Part shown: positions 26,657 through 34,150 of the stretch, in pieces
How positions within the stretch are numbered: the first letter of the stretch is position 1
Layout of the letters: the number at the start of each line of letters is the position of its first letter
Assembly (NCBI RefSeq): GCF_000276605.1
Contig: NZ_AKJX01000089.1
Span: forward strand, 26,100-90,099
Direction of reading: 5' to 3'
Length of the DNA stretch: 64,000 bases
DNA from: Acidovorax sp. CF316
GTDB taxonomy: Bacteria > Pseudomonadota > Gammaproteobacteria > Burkholderiales > Burkholderiaceae_C
Notes under the pieces: generated by a model
Told to the model about the DNA's origin: nothing
What the model saw: the letters and a program-made list of their open reading frames with translations, nothing else
Database searches by the model: none
Made by a program: the position numbers and the translations under genes

Positions 26657-27291
26657 GCGGCAGGCCTCTTTTCGGTGAGCAGGCGCACGGCCAAGAGGCC
26701 CAGCACTGTGCCCATCACATAGCGCTGGGCGCGCATCCAGCCCTGGCTGCGGTTCATGAACAGCGCCACGCGGGCTGCGAACAGCACCAGCAGGGCGTTG
26801 ACCAGCCCACTGATGCTGATCTGCACGGCGCCCAGGCTCAGGCTCTGCAGCAGCCACTGGCCGCGTTCAGGGTGCAGGAACTGCGGAAAGAACGACAGGT
26901 AGAACATGGCCACCTTGGGATTGAGCAGGTTGGTCATGAAACCCATGAGGAAGAGCTTGCGCGGCGTGTCGTGCGGCAGGTCGCGCGCCTCGAAGGGCGC
27001 GGCGCCCCCCGGCTTCACGGCCTGCCAGGCCAGCCACAGCAGGTAGGCCGCACCCGCGAGGCGGATGGCGTCGAAGGCCATGGGCACGGCCGCCAGCAGG
27101 GCCGTGAGGCCGAGCGAGGCCGCCAGCAGGTGCACGCCAAAACCCGCCAGCACACCGGCCAGCGAGAGCAGGCCGGCGCGCGGGCCCTGGGTGAGGCTGC
27201 GCGAGACGCAGTAGACCATGTTGGGCCCGGGCGTGAGCACGAGCAGCAGCGCGGCGAGCGCAAAGAGCATCAGTTCCTGGGGTGCGAGCAT
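26653..27291 (-). CDS. LysE/RhtB-family amino-acid exporter (first copy)
   Basis: A 212-residue inner-membrane protein with about six hydrophobic segments and the LysE-family N-terminal motif LTPGPNMVYCVSRSLTQGPRAGL. GFMTNLLNPKVAMFYLSFFPQF in the middle is diagnostic. It exports amino acids or homoserine-like metabolites. It is translationally coupled to the dehydratase (ATGA) and starts 6 nt after the VOC gene ends. A second family member is at 33389-34003. Confidence 0.92.
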   Translation of the reverse strand: MLAPQELMLFALAALLLVLTPGPNMVYCVSRSLTQGPRAGLLSLAGVLAGFGVHLLAASLGLTALLAAVPMAFDAIRLAGAAYLLWLAWQAVKPGGAAPFEARDLPHDTPRKLFLMGFMTNLLNPKVAMFYLSFFPQFLHPERGQWLLQSLSLGAVQISISGLVNALLVLFAARVALFMNRSQGWMRAQRYVMGTVLGLLAVRLLTEKRPAA

Positions 27292-27297
27292 GGTGGC

Positions 27298-28023
27298 CTA
27301 CTCCGTCGATGGGGTGGAAGGGGGCGGGGCCGAGCGCAAGGCCACGGGGCCGCGCGGCGTAGAAAGTGCCGCCTGCAGCAGAGGTGCCGGGCCGGCAAGG
27401 GCCGTGGCGATGGCGCGCAGGCCTGCGGCATCGCAGGCCGCACCCAAACCGGCGGCGTCCGGGTGCTGCAGCGTGAGCGACTGCAGCTGCACGCCGCTGG
27501 CAGGCAGGTGATCGCAGGGGTGCGCGGCGCCCCACTGGATCAGCGTGGGCAGGCAGCCGTCCCACAACCGCTGGCCGTCGGGGCGCACGGTGATCTGCCA
27601 CTGCAGCAGGCCCTGGGGCGTGGGGCGGCTGGCCGTGATGGCCCGGCCCCGGTCCACGCCCAGGGCAGCGAGTGCAGCCAGGCTGGCCGCCACGTCGGGC
27701 ACCGAGGCCACCCAGTGGATGAGCTGCGGGCCGTGCTCGGCCACCTGCTGCTGCAGGGCGGCCTCGTCCATGTCGAACCAGCGCCGGTCGCTTTCGGGAA
27801 TGCTCCTGGTGCCCTGCGGATTGATCGCGATGACCTCCAGGTAGGCGCGCGGATGGGCCGGGCTGGAGACATTGAGCAGGCGGTTGTGCGTGCCCATCAG
27901 CGGGTGCTCGCCACCTGCGGCGGGCGTGACGCCGAGCGTGCGCTCGCACCACTCCACGCCTGTGGCCAGGTCGCGCGCCAGCACCACCAGGTGGTCGATG
28001 CAGGCAGCGGTCTGTGCCGTCAC
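27298..28023 (-). CDS. VOC-superfamily (glyoxalase-like) protein
   Basis: A 241-residue protein starting at GTG 28023, which overlaps the PhzF stop (GTGA). It begins CIDHLVVLARDLATGVEWCERTLG, the first beta-alpha-beta unit of a vicinal-oxygen-chelate fold, and then matches glyoxalase-like domain-3 proteins (GTHNRLLN, YLEVIAINPQG). The His in IDHLV is a likely metal ligand. Function is unknown; the overlap with phzF suggests a joint pathway. Confidence 0.8.
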   Translation of the reverse strand: MTAQTAACIDHLVVLARDLATGVEWCERTLGVTPAAGGEHPLMGTHNRLLNVSSPAHPRAYLEVIAINPQGTRSIPESDRRWFDMDEAALQQQVAEHGPQLIHWVASVPDVAASLAALAALGVDRGRAITASRPTPQGLLQWQITVRPDGQRLWDGCLPTLIQWGAAHPCDHLPASGVQLQSLTLQHPDAAGLGAACDAAGLRAIATALAGPAPLLQAALSTPRGPVALRSAPPPSTPSTE

Positions 28024-28898
28024 AGCAGCACCTCGCCCTGCACGCAGGTCACCGAATGGCCGCCGATCCAGATCTCGCTGCCCTCCTGGTGCACGTGTAC
28101 CCGCCCGGCGCGGCCCAGGGCCGTGCCCTGGCTGGCGACATAGCTGGCGGGTGCCAGGCCTTCGCCGATCAGCCATTGCGCCAGGGCCGCGTTCAGGCTG
28201 CCGGTCACCGGGTCCTCGGCCAGGCCGGCATTGCCGGGGAAGAAGGCGCGCACCTCGAAGGCGATGTCCTCGCGCGCGGTGTCGGCGCCGATCACGCCGA
28301 CCTTGCCGCGCGGGCCCACCACGCCGATATCCAGGCCCGCGAGGATGGCGCTGTCGGGCCGCAGTGCCAGCACCTGCTCGGCCGATTTCAGCATCACGCC
28401 GCGCCACTTGGGGCCGTTGTCGCACCAGGCGTGGTGCAGGATGTCGGCGCGGTCCACGCCCAGGCCGCGAGCGATCAGCGCCACGTCGGCCTCGTCCAGC
28501 GGGCCGCTGCGCAGGCGCTCGGGCGCGGCAAAGGCCAGGCGCTCGCCGTCCTGGCGCAGCGGCACCAGGCCGACGCCGCATTCCTGCACCACGCGGCCCG
28601 GCGTCTGCGGCTTGCCGCCCGCGCCCAGCCAGGCATGGCAACTGCCCAGCGTGGGGTGGCCGGCAAACGGCAGCTCGCGCCCGGGGCAGAAAATGCGCAC
28701 GCGGTAGTCGGCCCCCGCTGCGCGGCCTTCGGGCGTGGGCGGCAGCAGGAAGGTGGCCTCGGACAGGTTGGTCCAGTTGGTGAACTCCTGCATGGCCTCG
28801 GTGGTGATGTCCTCGCCATCGAGCACCACGGCCAGCGGGTTGCCGCGGTAGGCCTGGTCGGTGAAGACGTCGACTTGCTGGAAGGGGCGCAGTTTCAT
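28020..28898 (-). CDS. PhzF-family isomerase (copy A)
   Basis: A 292-residue PhzF-like protein of usual length. Catalytic Glu47 is in NLSEATFLLPP, with FAGHPTLGS, GEVRAFFPG-like (VRAFFPGNAGLAEDPVTGSLNAAL) and GRAGRVHV segments matching the diaminopimelate-epimerase-like fold. PhzF catalyses a proton-shift isomerisation in phenazine synthesis; most homologues outside phenazine operons have unknown substrates. No phenazine genes are present. It is the upstream, coupled partner of the VOC gene and a tandem paralogue of the next PhzF. Confidence 0.9.
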   Translation of the reverse strand: MKLRPFQQVDVFTDQAYRGNPLAVVLDGEDITTEAMQEFTNWTNLSEATFLLPPTPEGRAAGADYRVRIFCPGRELPFAGHPTLGSCHAWLGAGGKPQTPGRVVQECGVGLVPLRQDGERLAFAAPERLRSGPLDEADVALIARGLGVDRADILHHAWCDNGPKWRGVMLKSAEQVLALRPDSAILAGLDIGVVGPRGKVGVIGADTAREDIAFEVRAFFPGNAGLAEDPVTGSLNAALAQWLIGEGLAPASYVASQGTALGRAGRVHVHQEGSEIWIGGHSVTCVQGEVLL

Positions 28899-29037
28899 GG
28901 GATGCCTGTGTCAGTGGGGATGGTGGAACAAAGAGCGGTCACTGGCCGGGCCACGCCTGGGGGCTGGCCTGGGCCTCTTTCCGTGGTGCCGGGCTGCAAT
29001 CAGCCGCTGGCGTGAAGGGGAACGGGTCGGGGCTTCA

Positions 29038-29898
29038 TCACAGCAGCACCGTGCCTTCGATGCAGGTGACGGAGCGTCCGCCCACCCACACCTGGTGGCC
29101 GTCCTGGCGGATCTGCACCCGCCCTGCGCGGCCCAGGCACTCGCCCTGCGAGACCTGGTAACTGTGCGGTGCCAGGCCTTCGGCGATCAGCCATTCGGCC
29201 AGGCTGGCGTTGAGGCTGCCGGTCACCGGGTCTTCGCGGTTGCCCATGGGGGCTGCAAAGGCGCGCACCACCACGCCGGGCCGGCTGGTGTCGCTGGCAT
29301 GCGGGCCCACATGCACCACGCCCACCGACTGGCCCAGGTCCATGAGCCGCGCATGGTCGGGCTGCAGGCCGAGCACGGTGTCGGCGCTGTCGAGCAGCAT
29401 GCCCAGCCACACGGGGCCGTTGTCGAGCAGCTGCGTGCCCAGGATCTGCGCCGGGCGCACGCCCAGGGCGCTGGCGATCAACGGCACCAGGGCCGGGCTG
29501 GGCGCACTGCGCTTGAGCGGTGGCGCGGCAAAGGCCAGGGTGTGGTCCTCGCGCCGGATGCGCACCAGGCCCAGCGCGCATTCCTGTACCACCAGGCCCT
29601 CCAACCGTGGCGCATGGCCGGCCTGCAGCCAGGCATGGCAGGTGCCCAGCGTGGGGTGGCCGGCAAACGGCAGCTCACCCTGCGGGCTGAAGATGCGCAG
29701 GCGGTAGTCGGCCCCTTGCGCGCGGCCGGCCTCGGTGGGCGGCAGCAGGAAGGTGGTTTCCGACAGGTTCATCCACGCGGCAAAGCGGCGCATGTCCGCA
29801 TCGCCCAGGTCTTCGGCCTCCAATACCACGGCCACGGGGTTGCCATCGCCGGGGTGGTCGCTGAAGACGTCGATCTGCTTGAAGGGGCGTGGCTGCAT
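29038..29898 (-). CDS. PhzF-family isomerase (copy B)
   Basis: A 286-residue paralogue of the adjacent PhzF gene, aligned along its whole length (start motif, Glu47 in NLSETTFLLPP, FAGHPTLGTCHAWL, EDPVTGSLNASLAEWLI, GRAGRVQIRQDG). It is divergent enough to be an old duplication. Two linked copies suggest a heteromer or two related substrates. It lies 28 nt after the GST gene's stop at 29927 and 139 nt upstream of copy A; that gap holds no gene. Confidence 0.9.
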   Translation of the reverse strand: MQPRPFKQIDVFSDHPGDGNPVAVVLEAEDLGDADMRRFAAWMNLSETTFLLPPTEAGRAQGADYRLRIFSPQGELPFAGHPTLGTCHAWLQAGHAPRLEGLVVQECALGLVRIRREDHTLAFAAPPLKRSAPSPALVPLIASALGVRPAQILGTQLLDNGPVWLGMLLDSADTVLGLQPDHARLMDLGQSVGVVHVGPHASDTSRPGVVVRAFAAPMGNREDPVTGSLNASLAEWLIAEGLAPHSYQVSQGECLGRAGRVQIRQDGHQVWVGGRSVTCIEGTVLL

Positions 29899-29926
29899 GG
29901 TGCGGTCTTGCGGGCGGATGGTCCCG

Positions 29927-30553
29927 TCAGGATAACGCCTGGTCGAGCACGCCGCGTGCGCCCGAGCGCGAGCTCACCGCCTGGTACCAGCGGTCCAGGT
30001 TCGGCCGGGCGGCCCTCTCCTGGGGCAGGCCCCACCAGCGGTGGATCTCGCAGCCCACCGGGATGTCGGCCATGGTGAAGCGCTCTCCCACCATGAAGGG
30101 CTGGTGCGCCAGGTGCGTGTCCAGCAGGTCCAGCAGCGGCTCGGTGGCGGCCACCGAGGCGGCGATCAGCGACTCGTTGCGCTGCGCGGCCGGTGTGCGC
30201 ACCCACTGGATGAAGGCATCACGCCCCGCCGGGTTCAGCGTGGTCTGCTGCCAGTCCATCCACTGCTCGGCCGCAAAGCGCTCGGGCAGCTCCTCGGGGT
30301 AGAGGTCGCCCGGCGCATGGCGGGCACACAGGTAGCGCACGATGGGGTTCGACTCCCACAGCACCAGGCCCGTGTCTTCGTCCTCGACCAGCGGCACCAG
30401 GCCGTTGGGGTTCATGGCGAGGTAGCGGGCCTCGCGCACGATGCCGAACTGCCCGCCGGCATCGGTGCGCTGCAGGCTGATGCCAAGCTCCTGCGCGGCC
30501 CACACGACCTTGCGCACGTTGATCGACGACAGCCGTCCCCACAGGCGCAGCAT
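29927..30553 (-). CDS. Glutathione S-transferase family protein
   Basis: A 208-residue GST. The N-terminal thioredoxin-like half has RLSSINVRKVVWAAQELG and the glutathione-contacting NPNGLVPLVEDEDTGLVLWESNPIVRYL. The C-terminal helical half contains PFMVGERFTMADIPVGC. Ser/Asn near the N-terminus (SSINV) could activate glutathione, as in theta/beta-like classes. ATG at 30553 lies 6 nt after the aminotransferase stop, within the amino-acid cluster. It may detoxify an electrophilic intermediate. Confidence 0.9.
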   Translation of the reverse strand: MLRLWGRLSSINVRKVVWAAQELGISLQRTDAGGQFGIVREARYLAMNPNGLVPLVEDEDTGLVLWESNPIVRYLCARHAPGDLYPEELPERFAAEQWMDWQQTTLNPAGRDAFIQWVRTPAAQRNESLIAASVAATEPLLDLLDTHLAHQPFMVGERFTMADIPVGCEIHRWWGLPQERAARPNLDRWYQAVSSRSGARGVLDQALS

Positions 30554-30558
30554 GCCGC

Positions 30559-31773
30559 TCAGCCCTTGGCCTGGTGGTCGCGGATGGCAGCGGCCAGCGC
30601 GGCGATGCCGGTGGCGATCTGCTCGGCCGTGGAGGTCACGAACGACAGGCGCAGCGTGCGGTGGTCGGCATCGTCGGCATAGAAGGCCGCACCGGGCACG
30701 AAGGCCACGTTGCGCTCCACGGCCTTGGGCAGCAGTTCGATGGCGCTCATGCCCTCGGGCAGGCGCACCCACAGGAACATGCCGCCGTCCGGCTTGTTCC
30801 ACTCGACGGACAGGCCCTGCATCTCCTTGTCCAGCGCGGTCAGCATCGCATCGCGCTGCTGCTTGTACAGCGCGCGGATGGTGGGCACGTGCCGGTCCAG
30901 GAAGCCACCCTTCATGACCTCGGCCACCATGCGCTGGTTGTAGCCGGGGGTGTGCAGGTCGGCCGCCTGCTTGGCCTGCAGCAACTTGGGGTAGACCGAC
31001 TTGGGCGCCACCAGGAAGCCCAGGCGCAGGCCCGGGGCCAGCACCTTGGAGAACGAGCCCATGTAGATGCAGCCCTCGGGGTTGCGCGCGGTCAGCGGGG
31101 CGGGTGGCGGGCTGTCGAACCACAGGTCGCCGTAGGGGTTGTCCTCCACCAGCGGCAGGTTCAGCTCGGCCGCCTTGGCCACCAGCTCGGCACGGCGCGC
31201 ATCGCTCATGGTGCGGCCCGTGGGGTTCTGGAAATTGGGCAGCACGTACAGGAAGCGTGCCCTGTCGGCACCCGTGCCGACCTTGGCCACCAGGTCGTCG
31301 ATGAGCACGCCCTGGTCATCGCTGGCCACCGCCACCACCTTGGGTTCCATGGGCGTGAAGGCCTGGATGGCACCCAGGTAGGTCGGCGTTTCCACCAGCA
31401 CGCGGCTGTCGGTGTCGATCAGCACCTTGGCGATCAGGTCCAGGCCCTGCTGCGAACCGGTGGTGATCAGCACTTGCTCCGGGTCCACTTCCCAGGGCAG
31501 GAAGGCGGCGATGGCCTCGCGCAGCGGGCCGAAGCCTTCGCTCGCCGCGTACTGCAGGGCCGAGGGGCCGTCGTTGGCCAGCACGGCGGCCGAGGCGGCG
31601 GCAAAGGCCTCGACCGGGAAGGTCTTGGGCGAGGGCAGGCCGCCGGCCAGGCTGATGATGCCGGGCTTCTCGGTGACCTTGAGGATTTCGCGGATCACCG
31701 AGGGGTTCATGCGCTCGGCGCGGCGTGCCAGCGTCCAGGGGTTGCTGGTGAGGGGCAGGTCGTTCAGTTTCAC
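30559..31773 (-). CDS. Class I/II PLP aminotransferase (2-aminoadipate/MocR-like type)
   Basis: A 404-residue fold-type I aminotransferase. It starts at GTG 31773 with a strong GGAGGAG upstream; that GTG overlaps the cupin stop (GTGA). The N-terminal SLAGGLPSPKTFPVEAF and NPTGRTMS motifs, plus PLP lysine in YMGSFSKVLAPGLRLG (about residue 250), match the 2-aminoadipate/branched-chain transaminase group. It probably transfers the amino group of the compound for which the cluster also encodes exporters. Confidence 0.92.
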   Translation of the reverse strand: MKLNDLPLTSNPWTLARRAERMNPSVIREILKVTEKPGIISLAGGLPSPKTFPVEAFAAASAAVLANDGPSALQYAASEGFGPLREAIAAFLPWEVDPEQVLITTGSQQGLDLIAKVLIDTDSRVLVETPTYLGAIQAFTPMEPKVVAVASDDQGVLIDDLVAKVGTGADRARFLYVLPNFQNPTGRTMSDARRAELVAKAAELNLPLVEDNPYGDLWFDSPPPAPLTARNPEGCIYMGSFSKVLAPGLRLGFLVAPKSVYPKLLQAKQAADLHTPGYNQRMVAEVMKGGFLDRHVPTIRALYKQQRDAMLTALDKEMQGLSVEWNKPDGGMFLWVRLPEGMSAIELLPKAVERNVAFVPGAAFYADDADHRTLRLSFVTSTAEQIATGIAALAAAIRDHQAKG

Positions 31774-32093
31774 TCTCGTTCTCCTCCGGATGGTCCCCAA
31801 AAGACCACCCATGTTGCAAAGTCGTCGGTAAATTCTTCAAAGCGGTGGGGTTGGCCCGCCGGTACGAAAAACGCATCGCCAGGCGCAAAGCGGTGCCGCT
31901 CTTCGCCCTGGACGAATTGTCCCCGCCCGCTGTGGATGAAGTACAGCTCATCCTGTGCGTGCGGTTGCTGCGGGTCGTGCCCGCGCGGTGCATACAGTTC
32001 CGTGCGCATGCTGCCATGCGCGATCAGTTCGGCAAAACGCTCTCCCGCCGGGCCGGGAAGCCGCGCGAGGCCTTGTTCCACCGAGTATTTCAT
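31770..32093 (-). CDS. Cupin-domain protein
   Basis: A 107-residue small beta-barrel cupin. Metal-binding residues are visible in HAQDELYFIHSGRGQF (His, Glu, His) and the second motif PAGQPHRFEEF. The gene ends inside the start of the aminotransferase gene (GTGA). It may be an isomerase/dioxygenase-like cupin or a small sensor; nothing specific can be claimed. It starts 20 nt after the DHCW-type cupin gene. Confidence 0.8.
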   Translation of the reverse strand: MKYSVEQGLARLPGPAGERFAELIAHGSMRTELYAPRGHDPQQPHAQDELYFIHSGRGQFVQGEERHRFAPGDAFFVPAGQPHRFEEFTDDFATWVVFWGPSGGERE

Positions 32094-32113
32094 AGCACAA
32101 GAGCCCTTGCCGT

Positions 32114-32443
32114 TCAGTCCACGATGAACAGCGTGGCGCCCTTGGGCGCGGTCGAACGGTGCGCTTCGGCATTGTCCGCCACCTGGTAGCTCATGCCCGG
32201 CGTGAGGGTGAACTGCCGGCCATCTTCGAGTTCCGTGTGCAGCTCGCCTGCCAGGCACAGCAGCACATGGCCCTTGCGGCACCAGTGGTCCGACACATAG
32301 CCCGGGGTGTACTCCACCTTGCGCACGCGCAGCTCACCGTACTGCAGCGTCTGCCAGAAGGCCTGGCCGGCCTGGGCGCTCTTTTGCACTCGCTCGACCG
32401 TGCTCCAGTCGGTGGCGGCGAAGGGAATATTGTTCATCTGCAT
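32114..32443 (-). CDS. DHCW-motif cupin-fold protein
   Basis: A 109-residue protein with the conserved DHWCRKGH and CLAGELHTELEDGR motifs of the cupin-fold group called 'DHCW motif'. The motif is the likely metal site. It is the upstream gene of a tandem cupin pair 3' to the EamA transporter. Function unknown. Confidence 0.75.
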   Translation of the reverse strand: MQMNNIPFAATDWSTVERVQKSAQAGQAFWQTLQYGELRVRKVEYTPGYVSDHWCRKGHVLLCLAGELHTELEDGRQFTLTPGMSYQVADNAEAHRSTAPKGATLFIVD

Positions 32444-32477
32444 GGCGGGTCGGCCTTTCAGGTGTGCAATGGGTTCG

Positions 32478-33392
32478 TCATGCGGTGGCGGCCTGGTGGA
32501 CGGGCATTTTCTTGCCCACGAACACCGTGGCGATCACGGCCAGCGCGAACCCGGCCGTGGCCAGGTCCAGGCGTTCGCCCACCAGCGGCACGGCGAACAG
32601 CAGGCTCAGGAAGGGCTGGATCAGCTGGATCTGGCTGACCCGCACGGCGCCCAGCGCCAGCGCGCGGTACCAGGCGAAGAAGCCGATCCACATCGAGAAC
32701 AGGGCCACATAGGCAAAGCCCAGCCAGCTCATGCTGCCGATGGACGAAGGCACGGCCGGCGCGAACCACCAGGTCACGGGCAAGGTCAGTGGCAGGGCAC
32801 AGGCCAGCACCCAGCAGATCACCTGCTCGGCGCCCAGGCTGGGCGTGAGCCGCGCACCGCCGATGTAGCCCAGGGCGCCCGTGGTCATGGAGATGATCAG
32901 GTAGATGTTGGCCGCGCCCAGGTAGAAGCCGCCTGCGCGCCAGGTCATGAAGGCCAGCACCAGGCCGCTGCCCAGCACGGCACAGGCCCAGAAGCCGGCC
33001 GAGGGGCGCTGCCGGTACCACAGGGCACCGAGCACCGCCGTGGACAGGGGCAGCAGCGCGGTGACCACGGCCCCGTGCGTGCTGGGCACATGGCGCAGCG
33101 CCAGCGCCAGGAACAGCGGAAAGCCGACGATGACGCCGAAGGCCGTGACACCCAGCACGGGCCACTGCGACCGCACGGGGACCCGCAGACGCCCCTGGGC
33201 GTGCTGCCAGCCCAGGTAGGCCAGCGACAGCAGCCCGGCCACGGCGGCCCGCCCGAAGGTGACGAACCAGGGGGACAGTTGCGGTGCATCGGTGGAGCCG
33301 ACCGCCAGGCGCGTCATCGGCAGCGTGGCGGCAAACAGCGTGACGCCCACCAGGCCCCAGAGCAGGGCTTCGCGTTCCTGGCTGCGGTTCAT
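32478..33392 (-). CDS. EamA/DMT-superfamily transporter
   Basis: A 304-residue protein with about ten hydrophobic segments in two EamA repeats, each with the Pro/Gln-rich family end (for example HGAVVTALLPLSTAVLG). ATG at 33392 overlaps the upstream exporter stop (ATGA). Such permeases export amino acids, nucleosides or metabolites. It is the third exporter of this cluster. Confidence 0.9.
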   Translation of the reverse strand: MNRSQEREALLWGLVGVTLFAATLPMTRLAVGSTDAPQLSPWFVTFGRAAVAGLLSLAYLGWQHAQGRLRVPVRSQWPVLGVTAFGVIVGFPLFLALALRHVPSTHGAVVTALLPLSTAVLGALWYRQRPSAGFWACAVLGSGLVLAFMTWRAGGFYLGAANIYLIISMTTGALGYIGGARLTPSLGAEQVICWVLACALPLTLPVTWWFAPAVPSSIGSMSWLGFAYVALFSMWIGFFAWYRALALGAVRVSQIQLIQPFLSLLFAVPLVGERLDLATAGFALAVIATVFVGKKMPVHQAATA

Positions 33393-34003
33393 AGCGTCAC
33401 CATCCAGGCGGCCGTCACCACCAGCACCAGGGCCAGGGCGCGGTTGAACCACAGCAGGCGGCGGCCCTGTGCCAGCCACTGGCGCAGCAGGGAGCCCATC
33501 AGGGCATAGACGAAATTGCTCGTGAAGGCGAACACCATCATCACCACGCAGATGATGGCCAGGCGTTCACCCGGGTTGCTGGAGGGCTGGCCGGCCGCAT
33601 TCACCACCCAGCCCGCGCTGAGCGTGAGCGCCAGCATCCAGGCCTTGATGTTCACGAACTGCAGGCCCACGCCCTGCCAGAAGGTCACCGACAGGCGCGA
33701 GCTGTCCACGTCGGAGAGCTGGCCCGCGCGGCTGAGCTTCCAGGCCAGCCAGAGCATGTAGGCCACGCCCAGCAGGGTCACGGCCATGCGCAGGGTCGGC
33801 ACGCCGGTGATCAGGGCGCCCAGGCCCAGCCCGCTGACCAGCATCAGCAGTGTCCAGCCGGTGGGCACGGCCAGGCAGAAGTTGAGCGCCCGGCGCAGCC
33901 CCAGGTTGGCCGCGAGCGCCGTGGACAGGGTGGTGTTCGGCCCCGGCGAAAAGCTCATCGCGGTGCAGAAGACCAGCAGGGCAGTGAGTTCGGCGGCGGT
34001 CAT
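33389..34003 (-). CDS. LysE/RhtB-family amino-acid exporter (second copy)
   Basis: A 204-residue exporter. The N-terminus has SFSPGPNTTLSTALAANLGLRRAL and the interior has LQFVNIKAWMLALTLSAGW, typical of RhtB/LysE. Membrane segments alternate with short loops. It is the first gene after the divergent MocR regulator, whose sites lie between the two, and is coupled to the EamA gene. MocR regulators often control neighbouring exporters, so this is the best candidate for its target. Confidence 0.92.
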   Translation of the reverse strand: MTAAELTALLVFCTAMSFSPGPNTTLSTALAANLGLRRALNFCLAVPTGWTLLMLVSGLGLGALITGVPTLRMAVTLLGVAYMLWLAWKLSRAGQLSDVDSSRLSVTFWQGVGLQFVNIKAWMLALTLSAGWVVNAAGQPSSNPGERLAIICVVMMVFAFTSNFVYALMGSLLRQWLAQGRRLLWFNRALALVLVVTAAWMVTL

Positions 34004-34068
34004 GGGTGGGGTTCTGGAATCGTGGGCTTGTCAGCGTCTGGCCTTCACTGTAATCTTCTGTGCCAGTA

Positions 34069-34117
34069 CACAACCAGTACAGTACAACAGCGCAGTTGGT
34101 GATCTGTATTGGTTGTG
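34069..34117. promoter_or_regulatory. Inverted and direct repeats in the MocR-LysE divergent region
   Basis: CACAACCAGTACAG (34069-34082) is repeated inverted as CTGTATTGGTTGTG (34104-34117), with 13 of 14 matched. On the left, CCAGTACA recurs 11 nt apart (34063-34070 and 34074-34081), and AGTACA occurs again at 34081-34086. MocR/PdxR proteins bind such direct repeats with additional half-sites in divergent promoters. Confidence 0.65.
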
Positions 34118-34150
34118 ATGACAGTACACGTGTTTTGCGAGGACGCCGCC

